A stretch of 46,318 nt of DNA, from contig JAWKTT010000036.1 in NCBI GenBank assembly GCA_041398965.1, forward strand, positions 1-46,318. The letters run 5' to 3'. A program made the position numbers and the translations under genes. This document shows positions 1 through 10,692 of this stretch, piece after piece; position 1 is the stretch's first letter, and each line of letters begins with the position of its first letter. Under the pieces are notes generated by a model that saw only the letters and a list, made by a program, of their open reading frames with translations, had not been told where the DNA came from and ran no database searches. Source of the stretch: JAWKTT01 sp041398965 (lineage in GTDB: Bacteria; Planctomycetota; Planctomycetia; Planctomycetales; Planctomycetaceae).

Positions 1-3000
1 ATCTCGTGGCCGTCCAGATGCCGAGGACGACAAAGATCAGTCCTGTCGGAGGAAGTGTCAGAAACATCATCCAGAACAGGCCAATGCCGATGAGCACAGC
101 GGATGGGTGACGTGCCAAGAGGATTCCGATGCGGGCGGGTCCACGTGATCGTCGTAACAGGAAGACTGCCAGCAGGCCCAGGACGATCCCCAACGTGTTC
201 CAGACCCAGGTCCCGGCAACGGGAATCGGAGCGGTCCAGTGCAACGGGCGATTTGTGGTCAGGATGAACTGCGTGACGGGCGACTGAACCTCATCAACAT
301 CGATGCCGACAGTCGGCAGTGATGCTCCTCGTTCTGAGGGGGTGAAGGTGACTCGCTGCTTTTGCAGTTCCCAGCGCTGATGCAGAGACTGCAACTCGTC
401 GATCCGAACATCCGAACGGTCCGTGAGTTGTTGGCCGATCGCGATTGCTGTCTGGTCGGAGGCATTGAGGGCCAACAACAACGGACTGTCGAACGAAAAC
501 GTACGTGACGATTGAGTTTCGAATGCGGCAAACAGGCTGCCGAGTCTGGTGAGTTCGAAGCGAAATCGATCGGCTGATGTGAGTTCGGCATCGAACTCTG
601 CGGGGGCTGCACCAATGCAGGTCAGCAGTTGCTGTCGCGGAACAAAATCTTTGAGTCGTGGAACTTCGAGAGCCCCTCGACGGGCGACAGTGGGCCAGTG
701 AGCGGACCACATCAAGACGAGAGGCTCATCGCCGACACCTGCTGGCAAAGTAATCGTGGTCTCGTGGTCGCCACGACGAATCGGAAGTCGACGTGTGCCG
801 ATGAGCGCCTGATCGAGCACGACTCCCGATGGCAAGTCGATCGCCAACTGAACTCTGTTCTCGCTGATACACCAGAAATGAGTCGTTCCGACAACCCCCG
901 TTGAGGCATCAATCCACAATGAAGTTTCGGCCAGTGGAACTTGCAAGGGCGTGACGGCATTGGGGTTTGGAACCCACTGCCACGTCGATCGCGACATCCG
1001 ATACTCACGGAAGGACGGGGAATCGGTGACGGTCTCCGGACTCGAATTGTCGATTGCTCCGACTTTTGAAGATGACTGGATGGATTCACTGCATCCAGAG
1101 GATGGCCGAAATGGAAACCGCTCATCGAGGATAAGGTCCTGCATCATCGAACGGGCCGAGACGACGACTGGGACCCGGCTTTCCCAGAACTCACCCTGCT
1201 CTGGCAAGGTGAGACGAGTTCGAAGCCGGAAAGTAAACTCGGGGCGAGTGCGAGACGGTCGAAGAATGAGGCGTGTTGCACCATTCGGAAGGTCTTGTCG
1301 TTCGATCAGAGAGACTGCTGGAGTCAGGACGGCATCGTCCGCTTGGCCTGCGGGAATCTCAACGATGACCTGGCTGAGTGATGTGAGCGATGGGGTCACT
1401 CGATACGAAGTTTCAAGAGCCCAATCGTCTGTCCCATCAGACCTGATGACCGATTTGGACGAGACCAGGGCCGCGTCGGCTCCTGGGTCGACCCGAAAAT
1501 AATTGGGAGCGTCAGCATCTGTCTGAGAGAACTTCGTCACGATGCCATTTCGGTCACTCTCAGCCTCCGAGTTTGTCGCCGATCCGTTCAACGCATTGAG
1601 AGGTGAGGCAGCGACTGTCGAAGGGCCCGTTGCTGCGGCAGGGCTCGGAGACTCTGTTTCCGTCGCAGCGTTGACCTTGGGAGGAGACTCCTGACGATAT
1701 GTGACCATGGGCCAATTCGTCTGATTCTGGATCGTGACAACATGACGCTTAATCAGACCTGATGCTTCCAAGACCGGGAGCCGCATCTCCGCACCAGGAG
1801 TGAGTGGCATCGAACCGGAAAGTTGAATGTCGAGCAAACCATTGCGAGGGCTGTTCAGGATGAGAATGATCGAGTCCCCATCTCGTTCGAGCCGATGGAG
1901 ACGCTCGGCACCATCTTGCAACACCGAAGCCTGCAGGTTGCGGATGCGAGGATCGAGATGAAAGCGATGAATTGGTGTCGCCGGTCCCTGGACTGTGCTG
2001 CGAATCTGAGACTTCCATTGAAGTGCAGTTCGGTCGAGAGTCATCGCGACATCAATCGATTGCTCGATGACTCGAGGAACCTCGACCAGATCGACAGAGA
2101 ACGAGCCCGTCCCTTTGAGGGCAACCATCTGCGTCCCCGGAAACCGCTCCATGATGGCATTCACTTCCGGCCAGAGTTCCAGGTCCCGGGGAACCGTCGC
2201 TCGAAGTGGCGAGTTGGTTTCCTTGGTCTCCAGTTGAATATCGTACCCCGCAACAGGTTTGAACAGCAGGAGATGTTGTTCTGCGATCGTCTCCCATTTC
2301 CAGGCTGGAAAGAGTCGATGTTCGCCCTCTTGGGCAGTCGCATTGCGACGTGCCGGAATCGAGAACTCCACCTGAACGGGTGTCGCAGTCTCATCACGTC
2401 CTTGAAAGGAGTACAGCAACTCGGTCCGATCGGGATGGCGCTCCGTCAGCCAGGAGATGTCTCCCTCGGGGAGGACTCTGGAAATGAGGGCATTCGGTGG
2501 CAAAATGAGTTTTTGGAAAGTGTTTGAAGAGACATCAGCCGAACCGAGCGGGGCAATCGTTGTTCTCAGATCGAATCGTAAGGGGTGTGACTCCACTTCG
2601 GTCAGCACAACTTTCGATAAAACGGACTGCGATTGAGAGACGACTCTCGGCAACCAGGTGAGCGAAATCGCATTGACCGGCCCCAGCCATTGGACCCCTT
2701 GGGGACGCACGCCAGCGGATGAGATGCTTCGACCATTGAGTTGGAAGACTCGATCGTCGTTGGCCGCGTGACGAATCTGAATCGTGGCATCGCTGATTCG
2801 GGGAACACCCGCCATCAGTCCGCCATCTCGCAACGTCCCCTTGGTCTCTGGGCGAAAACGGAGTGTTACGCGATGCGTCTCCAAGTCCGTGCTCGTCGTA
2901 TTCTGCGGCCTGCTGTTTTCCTCTGCACCATTTACCTCAGAAGGAAAGACTGGCTCGGGTGTTGTACTCTCGCCAGCGTTTCTGGCGTTGCCTAATGGTG

Positions 3001-6000
3001 TGTTTTCCGGTTCGACACTTGCGGCAGGGGACAGCTCTGTTGCAGGTGTCGTGCGAATGCGGACGACGACACCATCCCCCTGAGCCGATGGAATGACCAT
3101 CGACGGGACACCATCGACCCAGCAATCGTTGACGCTCTCAAAGGTCACATGATCGATTGGAATTAAAACGGAAAACTCTGGCGAGGTCCTTGTGAACTGA
3201 ATCTGATACTGAGCTTCGATTTGTGGCAGCGACTGGTTGAGGTGAACTTGATACCTTGCCGACCGAAATAACCAGTCAGACTCGACGGGTTGCCGATCCT
3301 TCCAGGCACGGTAAGCGGCGTGCCAGCGAGGTGAGAGATAGATCTCGCGACCTGTTTGGCCAGTGACATCCACGGGAATCAGAACGTCGGGAGTCGTGGC
3401 AGGACGAGTGGTCGCGCCGTTTGGGGTTGGCTGCGGAGGGACGCCCCCCATGTCGCCAATAACTGTCGAAGGTGCCGGTGTCGTCGCATCCGTTCGATCG
3501 CCCCCTGCCGCTGAAGTTGGCGTCATTGGGTTCGACGTCATAGGCGAAGTAGTGACCGAGTCTTGCGACCAGACAGTCTTGTTCAGCCAGGCGAGCCCGA
3601 AAGGTTCAAAGAGAACCAAGATTGCTAAGCCCGCAGTCGCCACCGGTCGAACCGCTGAGATTGCCGCCCGACGCGTACCTGGCGACATCATACGAGGAGG
3701 AAATACTGCCGATCGTGGGAGCAAGATTGCAATGAGGGTTCCCATTAAGCCTGCCCCACAAAGGACGGCATACGGGTCGCTCACGAGGCAACAAGCAAGA
3801 AACTGGATCAAGATCCAACTGCTGATGAGTCGTCGCATTCGACGACGACGACGACGACGTAACAGGATTCCGATGATGATGCATCCGAACAACAAGCACC
3901 ACGCGAGTTGATTGGCTCGCGAATCTCGTGCAATCGCGATTTGCACCGTTTGTGGTGTGGCTCCCGCATCCAACTGGTGAATGCCAGAAACGTATTTTCT
4001 TTCCGTACTCGTCGTCACTGCATATCGTCGGCTGTTCGCTCGACCTGACTCTGTCGACGAGGTCTCCTCGGGATTGCTCAGACCGGTACTTCGTTCACCA
4101 GGTCTCTTTGGGGAGTTTCCAGAATCGGACGTGGAGGTTTGATCTCCCGCTGTTGCCTTGGGGCTCTCTGGTTGTTCATCATCGTTTGAGAACCAGCCCC
4201 AGACAACTTCGACGGCGTTGCGTGAATCGGCCGATTGTCGACGTGCCAGCGGGCCGAAAAAACGTCGCTGCCACGACGTGCCGCCGTGAGCAAGTACGAC
4301 CCCAAAAGGGACATCGGCGGAGTAACAGTGTCGTTGCTCTGATGACCGAATTTGCCAATGGAACGGAATCGATTCGATCCCCCAGTCCGGTACAGGGACT
4401 GTCGAAGACTCTGTGATGAGTCCTGAGCCAACGGGAGTTCGATAACGAATGACAATCTCATCCTGAATTAGACCATTCACGTCAAACTGGACCATTTCTC
4501 CACGCCGTTCCAGCGTCACAATTGTCCCATCGACCGTGACGCCGATGATGAGCGCGGGGGATGGAAGCCGGAACTGCAATCGTCCTTGTATCGGTTCACC
4601 GATCCGAAACGTTGCCTCGTGAAGATGGTGATCGGCTCCGGTCCCAGCCAGCGACGTTACGAGTTCAACATCGACAAGAGTGGGGGTGAACGAGTCGTCG
4701 AGGAATCCGGGAGACGGAGAAAAACTGGGAACGTTTGCCTCGCCCTGAGTGCTGCCAGTTGATGAGACTTCACCCTCTGACGTTGCGGCACCTGATTGAA
4801 TTGGCATTCCATCCACTAAGTCGGCAGTTGCCGATTGGTCACGAAGACGCCCAGTTCCTTCTGAGGAGATTGGACCGTGTGTGGAAATTTCTCTGAGCGG
4901 TGCATCCACAGCATTGTCGATTAACATTGATCGAAACGACAAGGTTGGGGTCGCTGTCCCCGAGAGAACCTTGTCGAGCGAAACTGTCAACGTGTGTGTC
5001 CAGTCCATCCCAAGTTGCAAAGACTCCAGCTGTTGTTTCACGCTGGCATCGAGTCCGGTCATGCTGGGCAATGCGGAGACTTCGGCCACTTGATTCGCCG
5101 GGGGAATGACCGTCAACGTGCCTGAGACGAAATCGGCCTTTACCGGCATGACGACCGGGAGTGGCGAGGTCGACGGCATCTGCGGTGATTTCCGAATCGC
5201 GTCGATGCGATATTCACGAGGGACCCCCGGAACGAAGGGGGTCCGAAACTCGATTTGCAGTAACGATTTCTCTCCGACTGTCACAACACGGAAGTCGCCC
5301 AAGGTCGACTGGCTTCCGGGATCTGCACCGCTGACTGCCAACACGTCCCAACCGGACGGAACCTCGCATTCCATCGAAAACGGGGTGCCGGTGGAAGTGC
5401 TCAGTCGAATCAGTGATGAAAGCCTGGGGAGCGTGCCGGAAAAGTCTGTGATTGCCAGAATCTGTGCGGAGAGTCCCGGCCCAGGCAGGCCAACGCGAAT
5501 CGTCAGTTTGGGATCGGGGCGAGTGTCGTGAATGGTCCATGTCTCCAACTGTGGAGAGTCAACACGCATGTCGAAGAGGCGACAACCCTCGAGTTGCAGA
5601 TCGTTCGCGACAAGCGGCCTCTCGATGTGGAGTGTCCGTTGACTCGAAAGCAGTTTCGCGCCGACCAAGGTCACGACCGGCAGTACGCGTCCCCGGGTCG
5701 CTTGCACCGATTGTATTCCTCGAAAGCGAACTCGCACCGGGCGTCCTTCCGGGAACTGGTCGGACGGGATGGTTGCCATGTGACGGCCACGGAGATGTGT
5801 GAGACGCACTGGCAGGGCAACATCGCTGCCGTAGCTGATTGAACTGAGTTCCACATCATCGGGATACTGAAATTGCAAACGAGGCACAGACCCTCCGAGC
5901 ACGGTCACGTCAAAATCAGAGACGAGTTCGACTTTATCGCCACGGAGCGATAGGGTTGTGGTCCGGCGAGCGAAAAGGTCGGTTGTGGCACCTTTTTCGG

Positions 6001-6733
6001 TTTCTGCAGTGAGCGCAATTGACACTCGACGTCGTCGACCAAGATCGAGGTTCCAAACCCGCAAGTCACTCTCGGCATCGATCCCCTGATTGGTGACAAT
6101 GCCGGAGGTCGATTGCAGGCGAAGGAGACTCGGCAAACGGAGCATAATGCGCGTCATAGAGGCTGCAGGGACGTCGAACTGGTACTCCATCCGCCCAAAG
6201 GAACTTGTTCCAGACGTCGACCATTTCCCCTTGAGGGCACCGTCGGATCCGCGGGTGGCCACGACCACTTGCCCCTGGGGATCGTTCCCCCAGAGTGCCG
6301 GTTCGTTTTCCCAATGGAGTTGATCAAGGGTGATCGACGTTGAGGGAAACTTGAGTAATCGGGACTCTGTCCGAGGGTTTCGGACTCTCAGCAGAAACTC
6401 ACCCTCCAAGCGGTCTCCGACGAGATGAGCTGTGTAGTCGGCGCTGAACAGGTACGCATCCGGAGGGGTGGTCGCATCAGGAGGAATCGAGCGGGCATCG
6501 AGAAACTGCTGAAACTGCTTTGGCAAAACCTGCACCCACTCTCCAGGTGGCCAGAGGTTCGGTGACTCTGCCGGAACGTTTTGCACCTGCGGTCGGAGTG
6601 GTAGTGGATCATCTGCACAGACGTAACGATCCCCCAGAAGCACCGAAATGAGCAGGACGAGCAGACTGACCGACCGCAGTTTGATTGTGCTGAAACGTCT
6701 GTCACGGAGGACATCTTTGTCCGTCGAAAACAT
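1..6733 (-). CDS. Giant two-module membrane-anchored protein (C-terminus beyond window)
   Basis: One minus-strand frame stays open from 6880 to the left edge, so the protein has at least about 2,240 residues here and is 3'-incomplete. I place the start at the ATG at 6731-6733 because a signal-peptide-like hydrophobic stretch (SLLVLLISVLL) follows within about 20 residues. The upstream ATG at 6880 overlaps the stop of the preceding gene (ATGA) and would add 49 residues of unconvincing sequence. Layout: signal peptide, a long beta-rich exported region, a membrane block at about residues 945-1050 (genomic 3590-3900) with a seven-arginine loop, a second beta-rich exported region, and a final cluster of helices at the left edge (genomic 1-240). 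The second half therefore repeats the layout of the first. No catalytic motif is recognised. It is probably an envelope or surface protein; function unknown. Confidence 0.8.
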   Translation of the reverse strand, partial: MFSTDKDVLRDRRFSTIKLRSVSLLVLLISVLLGDRYVCADDPLPLRPQVQNVPAESPNLWPPGEWVQVLPKQFQQFLDARSIPPDATTPPDAYLFSADYTAHLVGDRLEGEFLLRVRNPRTESRLLKFPSTSITLDQLHWENEPALWGNDPQGQVVVATRGSDGALKGKWSTSGTSSFGRMEYQFDVPAASMTRIMLRLPSLLRLQSTSGIVTNQGIDAESDLRVWNLDLGRRRRVSIALTAETEKGATTDLFARRTTTLSLRGDKVELVSDFDVTVLGGSVPRLQFQYPDDVELSSISYGSDVALPVRLTHLRGRHMATIPSDQFPEGRPVRVRFRGIQSVQATRGRVLPVVTLVGAKLLSSQRTLHIERPLVANDLQLEGCRLFDMRVDSPQLETWTIHDTRPDPKLTIRVGLPGPGLSAQILAITDFSGTLPRLSSLIRLSTSTGTPFSMECEVPSGWDVLAVSGADPGSQSTLGDFRVVTVGEKSLLQIEFRTPFVPGVPREYRIDAIRKSPQMPSTSPLPVVMPVKADFVSGTLTVIPPANQVAEVSALPSMTGLDASVKQQLESLQLGMDWTHTLTVSLDKVLSGTATPTLSFRSMLIDNAVDAPLREISTHGPISSEGTGRLRDQSATADLVDGMPIQSGAATSEGEVSSTGSTQGEANVPSFSPSPGFLDDSFTPTLVDVELVTSLAGTGADHHLHEATFRIGEPIQGRLQFRLPSPALIIGVTVDGTIVTLERRGEMVQFDVNGLIQDEIVIRYRTPVGSGLITESSTVPVPDWGIESIPFHWQIRSSEQRHCYSADVPFGVVLAHGGTSWQRRFFGPLARRQSADSRNAVEVVWGWFSNDDEQPESPKATAGDQTSTSDSGNSPKRPGERSTGLSNPEETSSTESGRANSRRYAVTTSTERKYVSGIHQLDAGATPQTVQIAIARDSRANQLAWCLLFGCIIIGILLRRRRRRRMRRLISSWILIQFLACCLVSDPYAVLCGAGLMGTLIAILLPRSAVFPPRMMSPGTRRAAISAVRPVATAGLAILVLFEPFGLAWLNKTVWSQDSVTTSPMTSNPMTPTSAAGGDRTDATTPAPSTVIGDMGGVPPQPTPNGATTRPATTPDVLIPVDVTGQTGREIYLSPRWHAAYRAWKDRQPVESDWLFRSARYQVHLNQSLPQIEAQYQIQFTRTSPEFSVLIPIDHVTFESVNDCWVDGVPSMVIPSAQGDGVVVRIRTTPATELSPAASVEPENTPLGNARNAGESTTPEPVFPSEVNGAEENSRPQNTTSTDLETHRVTLRFRPETKGTLRDGGLMAGVPRISDATIQIRHAANDDRVFQLNGRSISSAGVRPQGVQWLGPVNAISLTWLPRVVSQSQSVLSKVVLTEVESHPLRFDLRTTIAPLGSADVSSNTFQKLILPPNALISRVLPEGDISWLTERHPDRTELLYSFQGRDETATPVQVEFSIPARRNATAQEGEHRLFPAWKWETIAEQHLLLFKPVAGYDIQLETKETNSPLRATVPRDLELWPEVNAIMERFPGTQMVALKGTGSFSVDLVEVPRVIEQSIDVAMTLDRTALQWKSQIRSTVQGPATPIHRFHLDPRIRNLQASVLQDGAERLHRLERDGDSIILILNSPRNGLLDIQLSGSMPLTPGAEMRLPVLEASGLIKRHVVTIQNQTNWPMVTYRQESPPKVNAATETESPSPAAATGPSTVAASPLNALNGSATNSEAESDRNGIVTKFSQTDADAPNYFRVDPGADAALVSSKSVIRSDGTDDWALETSYRVTPSLTSLSQVIVEIPAGQADDAVLTPAVSLIERQDLPNGATRLILRPSRTRPEFTFRLRTRLTLPEQGEFWESRVPVVVSARSMMQDLILDERFPFRPSSGCSESIQSSSKVGAIDNSSPETVTDSPSFREYRMSRSTWQWVPNPNAVTPLQVPLAETSLWIDASTGVVGTTHFWCISENRVQLAIDLPSGVVLDQALIGTRRLPIRRGDHETTITLPAGVGDEPLVLMWSAHWPTVARRGALEVPRLKDFVPRQQLLTCIGAAPAEFDAELTSADRFRFELTRLGSLFAAFETQSSRTFSFDSPLLLALNASDQTAIAIGQQLTDRSDVRIDELQSLHQRWELQKQRVTFTPSERGASLPTVGIDVDEVQSPVTQFILTTNRPLHWTAPIPVAGTWVWNTLGIVLGLLAVFLLRRSRGPARIGILLARHPSAVLIGIGLFWMMFLTLPPTGLIFVVLGIWTATR

Positions 6734-6876
6734 TAAGTCGCGACAGACAGAAGTGTCCGTTGTACAAACTGTCGACAGGTGGTATCGATCGTCCAATAAT
6801 GTCACTCGCAAAGGGGACGCTCCGATTCGGCCCTGGCAGTGTCGTGTTGATGTCGTCGCTGGTAACCAGCGAAGTT

Positions 6877-9800
6877 TCATGGCCGCGACCCCGTATCGAT
6901 GGTCGCAGCGGGACGATACTCCGTCACCGAAACATCGGCCATGTCGACCGGGTCTTCAGCGGGACGTTGCATTGTTGTCCGATGAGCATCGAACGAACGA
7001 TGTGAAACGGGGTCCGTGGCCACCGGCAATGGTTTGGCAGAACGCATATGCACCCAGATGCCGACAACCGCCAACGACAAGCCCAGCAACCCTGGTTGTA
7101 GCAGCACAGCCACCGACTCCGGAGCAACGAGTGATGCAACGGCAATGGCCAACAACAGCACAAAGAGCGTCATGATTTGTCGTGTTGCCGCAATGGTCCA
7201 CAGCAAACAGGCGACTGTGAGTGTGACGAACGACCCAAGGAATAACAGCGAACCAAGGCCAATGGATCGAAACTCGACCCTCTCCATCGCTCCGAGTCCG
7301 ACAAAGGTATACGTTGGACCAGCAAACTTCTGTCCGTTCTCGGGGAAGTCACCAATGTTCGAGTTGTCGCGCCACTGAGGGGCGATGCGTTGAGGACGGG
7401 AAGCCAGATACAAGGGATCAACGACACGTTCATAAAACGGCGTTCGTTTCCAGACCAGTTGTGGCGACAGTCCAAAGGGATAGGAAAAGAGATAGCTCGA
7501 ATCAGGTAGAGAAATCTCCAATGCCGCCTGACTGACGTAAACTTCCTGGGGGAATCTTGGGAACGAAACGCTCCAACGTGGAGTCAGGCCGGATTTCGCT
7601 GGACCTTGGAGCAAGTACCGCACTGTCAGCCAACCGGCTCCCTCTCTCGCAACCACTCCAACCCCCAGACGATACTGTTTCTGTCCGTCTGTTCCGGGGG
7701 CATCATTCATCGAGACATCGCCAACGATGTTCCCGTTCCAGTGAAATTCGACCGACGATGCTTCAGACGGCAACTGCAAGAGAATGTCTCGCGGGCTCCG
7801 GTCCAACTGATAGTCCGCCACGATGACTTGTCGCCCGTTCTCCTCAAAGAATGCTCGTACAAGGGCCGACTGCACTTCATAACCGGTCGAACTTCCACCA
7901 ACTCCACTCTCGATCGTTGCGACGAATTCCGACTCTGTCTGTGGGCTGTGCCACGTCACCGCATCTGGATCTGTATGTACAGGGGCCCAATGCTCATCAC
8001 TCGTCGAAACTCGCAGTCCAGACGTTCGCAGAAATCGTACGTCTGTCGTGGCGTAGGCCGCTTCCCGACACTCGAAAATCGGAATCGACAGATTGCGATC
8101 GCTGGCACGATTCAGACGATACCGCAGCGAAAGGACGAAACGTCCCGAAATTGGACTTTGAAACTCCGTTTTCAGCCACCCATCCTCTTCACCGACAACG
8201 AGCGATGGCTCCCCATTGAGTCGACACTGAATGGAAGTCCCCTCAGCACCTTGGAGAATTGTCCCTCGCAACTCCTGAGACATCCGAAACCGCAGCGAAT
8301 TCAGGCGACCGTAACGCACGTTGACCGGTATCTGCTGTTCGACAACAACTGAGGTCGACTCGATGTCAGAGACGGTCACGATCGACGAGGCAAGCACCTC
8401 GCGCTCGTGGACGGTAACTGTCGCGGTCAGCTTTGCCGGGAGGTCTGTTGCGACCAGAACGCCGTTCTCTCTTACAGCCCCGTTGAGATTCGCGACGTCC
8501 TTGATACGGTAATAACGTGACCGAGGGTTGATCTCGGTCGCTCCCCACGCCAGAAGTGGAACACTTCCAGCATCGATCAACTCGATCGCCTCTCCCTCGG
8601 CAAATTGCAGTGTCGGTTCGACGTTCTCTCCCCCGACGAGTTCGAGCAGGCCTGGAAGCATCCGGTCGACATCAAGTGCCGGCAAGAAGATTGGCAACTC
8701 TTCTCTCGAAAGTGGTCGACTGAAGTTGAACTCGAGAGCAAACTGACCATCCATAGGCTCTCGCAGAATGACCTGCCACTGATCCTTCTCCCCGACCTTA
8801 GGGCGGACGTCGACCACCTGTGGCGGAAAATTCTCGATGGTCCATGCCACACCCTGCTGGCCCGGCCAGTGCAGAACCAGTTCCTCGACCACTCCTGCTT
8901 CGACCCGGACATCGGTAATACACCGCAAGTCGACTCGATCTTCAGACAACATCAGGGTCCAACGGGGTCGACAGGTCAGACTGGGCTTGACCTTTTGATA
9001 GTCCAGCAACAGGCTAAATGGCTGGTGAAGGAACTGAAAGGCGGTCGCGACGACGGGGGCTGTCGAACGCACTCCGGTTGTGCTGGTCCGCTGAACATTT
9101 TCGTTGTTGTCAGTCAGATGCCGCATGACACGGTAGCCCCGCGTCCTGGCGACTGCGATCGTTCCCGATTGCCGTTTGGCGTCTTTGACGATAAAGCCAT
9201 CAATCAAAACCTCCGCCCGTTCGTCATCGAATTCAGAATCCAGCGTCCACTCCAGCCGAATATCACCTGTTGACCCCTCTGCAAGTAACACCCGCACCAT
9301 TCCAGGGTCTGTCGTGGAAAGCTCATGAGAGACATAAGCCGAACCGCGGATCGGCTGAGGACCGGAGAGGCTAAAACCGGTCGGCAACTGCACGAGCAGC
9401 TCGGCTGCCGAACTGTCCAGGACGATATCTTGCACCGCCTGTAATTGCAGCCGGTCAAATTCGCGACTGATCGTGATTGACGTCTGAACCCGGGAAACGT
9501 CCGCCTGATTCTCCTGCTGTTCCAGCCAGGTGATATCAATTCGCGATCCCAATACAGTCGCATTCAATTGAGTCATGCGAGTCTTCTGTGGCGATTGCGT
9601 CAACGTTGTATCATCTGGCTTCCGCAAGATGAGTTGCCGACCCGGAACTTGCAGCGTCAATTGAGTCGGAAAATACCGTGAGGTTTCTGGAAGCGACAGA
9701 AGCAACTGCGTTCCCGCGGGGGAACGCTTCAACGGCACCCGTAAGTCCAGCTTAAGTCGATGCGTCCCTTCGCCACGGAACTTCCAGCGAAGTCCTTCAT

Positions 9801-10374
9801 CCCGATCACCGGAATCAGCCGGCACCGGAGTTCGTGGCCCTTCATAGTCCAGCGACAACACATGCGCCTGATTCATCCGTAACGGAACTTCATACCAGCC
9901 ATCGTTCCGCGAAACCCGAACCTCGACAATCACTTCGAGACGAGCGGTCGTTGCATCTTCGACATAGCCTGTCATCCGCAACGGGGCGACGTAATAAGGT
10001 GGAACCTGTTGATCCAAAGGATCAGTCTCGTCCGGCAGAACGATTGCCGCAGGTCGTGGACCCACTTCGACTCCACCACCAGAAACGCCAGTTGTCCCGC
10101 CAGTCGTTGGTGTCCCGGGAGGCACGACACCCGGCACAGAGTCAGTCGCTCCAATCCCGGAACCGGTTGCCGCTGGTCCCGGCTGAACCGTCGGTGCGGC
10201 GGGAGGAACGCCATTGCCTGCCACCGGTTGTGCCATCAGAGAAGAGCTGAATGGTCCATTCGCTACCAGTCCCATCACGAACAGCAACAGGCAAGATGCG
10301 AGCGCGGCGCGGAACGGACGAATCCATTCAGCTGCTGCGACAATCAGCGCTGTGCATCCTGACAGCACGAACAT
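6877..10374 (-). CDS. Large exported beta-rich protein with C-terminal membrane helices
   Basis: This 1,165-residue protein starts with hydrophobic segments and a possible signal-peptide end (SSLMAQP, near residue 49), then a Pro/Gly/Thr-rich linker (about 50-105). A long region of alternating hydrophobic and charged strands follows. Three or so membrane helices lie at about residues 1038-1109, before a polar tail of 56 residues. No enzyme motif was seen. The layout (export signal, giant beta-sandwich-like region, helix bundle) matches each half of the downstream gene. The stop codon overlaps an ATG of that gene in an ATGA arrangement, so the two are probably translated together. The start lacks a clear Shine-Dalgarno. 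Function unknown; a role in the cell envelope is inferred from topology only. Confidence 0.85.
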   Translation of the reverse strand: MFVLSGCTALIVAAAEWIRPFRAALASCLLLFVMGLVANGPFSSSLMAQPVAGNGVPPAAPTVQPGPAATGSGIGATDSVPGVVPPGTPTTGGTTGVSGGGVEVGPRPAAIVLPDETDPLDQQVPPYYVAPLRMTGYVEDATTARLEVIVEVRVSRNDGWYEVPLRMNQAHVLSLDYEGPRTPVPADSGDRDEGLRWKFRGEGTHRLKLDLRVPLKRSPAGTQLLLSLPETSRYFPTQLTLQVPGRQLILRKPDDTTLTQSPQKTRMTQLNATVLGSRIDITWLEQQENQADVSRVQTSITISREFDRLQLQAVQDIVLDSSAAELLVQLPTGFSLSGPQPIRGSAYVSHELSTTDPGMVRVLLAEGSTGDIRLEWTLDSEFDDERAEVLIDGFIVKDAKRQSGTIAVARTRGYRVMRHLTDNNENVQRTSTTGVRSTAPVVATAFQFLHQPFSLLLDYQKVKPSLTCRPRWTLMLSEDRVDLRCITDVRVEAGVVEELVLHWPGQQGVAWTIENFPPQVVDVRPKVGEKDQWQVILREPMDGQFALEFNFSRPLSREELPIFLPALDVDRMLPGLLELVGGENVEPTLQFAEGEAIELIDAGSVPLLAWGATEINPRSRYYRIKDVANLNGAVRENGVLVATDLPAKLTATVTVHEREVLASSIVTVSDIESTSVVVEQQIPVNVRYGRLNSLRFRMSQELRGTILQGAEGTSIQCRLNGEPSLVVGEEDGWLKTEFQSPISGRFVLSLRYRLNRASDRNLSIPIFECREAAYATTDVRFLRTSGLRVSTSDEHWAPVHTDPDAVTWHSPQTESEFVATIESGVGGSSTGYEVQSALVRAFFEENGRQVIVADYQLDRSPRDILLQLPSEASSVEFHWNGNIVGDVSMNDAPGTDGQKQYRLGVGVVAREGAGWLTVRYLLQGPAKSGLTPRWSVSFPRFPQEVYVSQAALEISLPDSSYLFSYPFGLSPQLVWKRTPFYERVVDPLYLASRPQRIAPQWRDNSNIGDFPENGQKFAGPTYTFVGLGAMERVEFRSIGLGSLLFLGSFVTLTVACLLWTIAATRQIMTLFVLLLAIAVASLVAPESVAVLLQPGLLGLSLAVVGIWVHMRSAKPLPVATDPVSHRSFDAHRTTMQRPAEDPVDMADVSVTEYRPAATIDTGSRP

Positions 10375-10692
10375 TTCACTTGAGACAGGTTGAGAGATGA
10401 TGAGAACGCCGAACCGCTCCGACGACCACGCTGCCGAATACCTTCCTCAGACTTTCCCCATCATACTCCGTCGCGGACGTTCGGGAAAGTTTTTTTCCCT
10501 TCTCCCCGAACTTCGGAAGCAATCTCTCCAAGTCCCGACGAGCTTGCGGAGTCAGCGATACGGAATGTCTCATTGGCTTCAACAATAATGCATCGCACAA
10601 ACAGAACGAACACCTTGACGTGTCATCATGGCGAGAATCTGCAAACAGATGCGATCCGCCGATGTCTGATGCTGACGGCCCCGCGTTCTCCG
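10375..10692. other. Spacer between RNase Z-like gene and giant-protein operon
   Basis: This 318-base spacer contains a minus-strand frame of 108 codons (10376-10702). Its stop lies one base before the start of the giant-protein gene, and its start overlaps the end of the RNase Z-like gene. That spacing would suit a coupled operon gene. However, the predicted protein is rich in Ser, Arg, His and Cys, has no recognisable domain and no ribosome-binding site, so I do not call it. The spacer may instead hold the promoter of the giant-protein pair. Confidence 0.3.
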
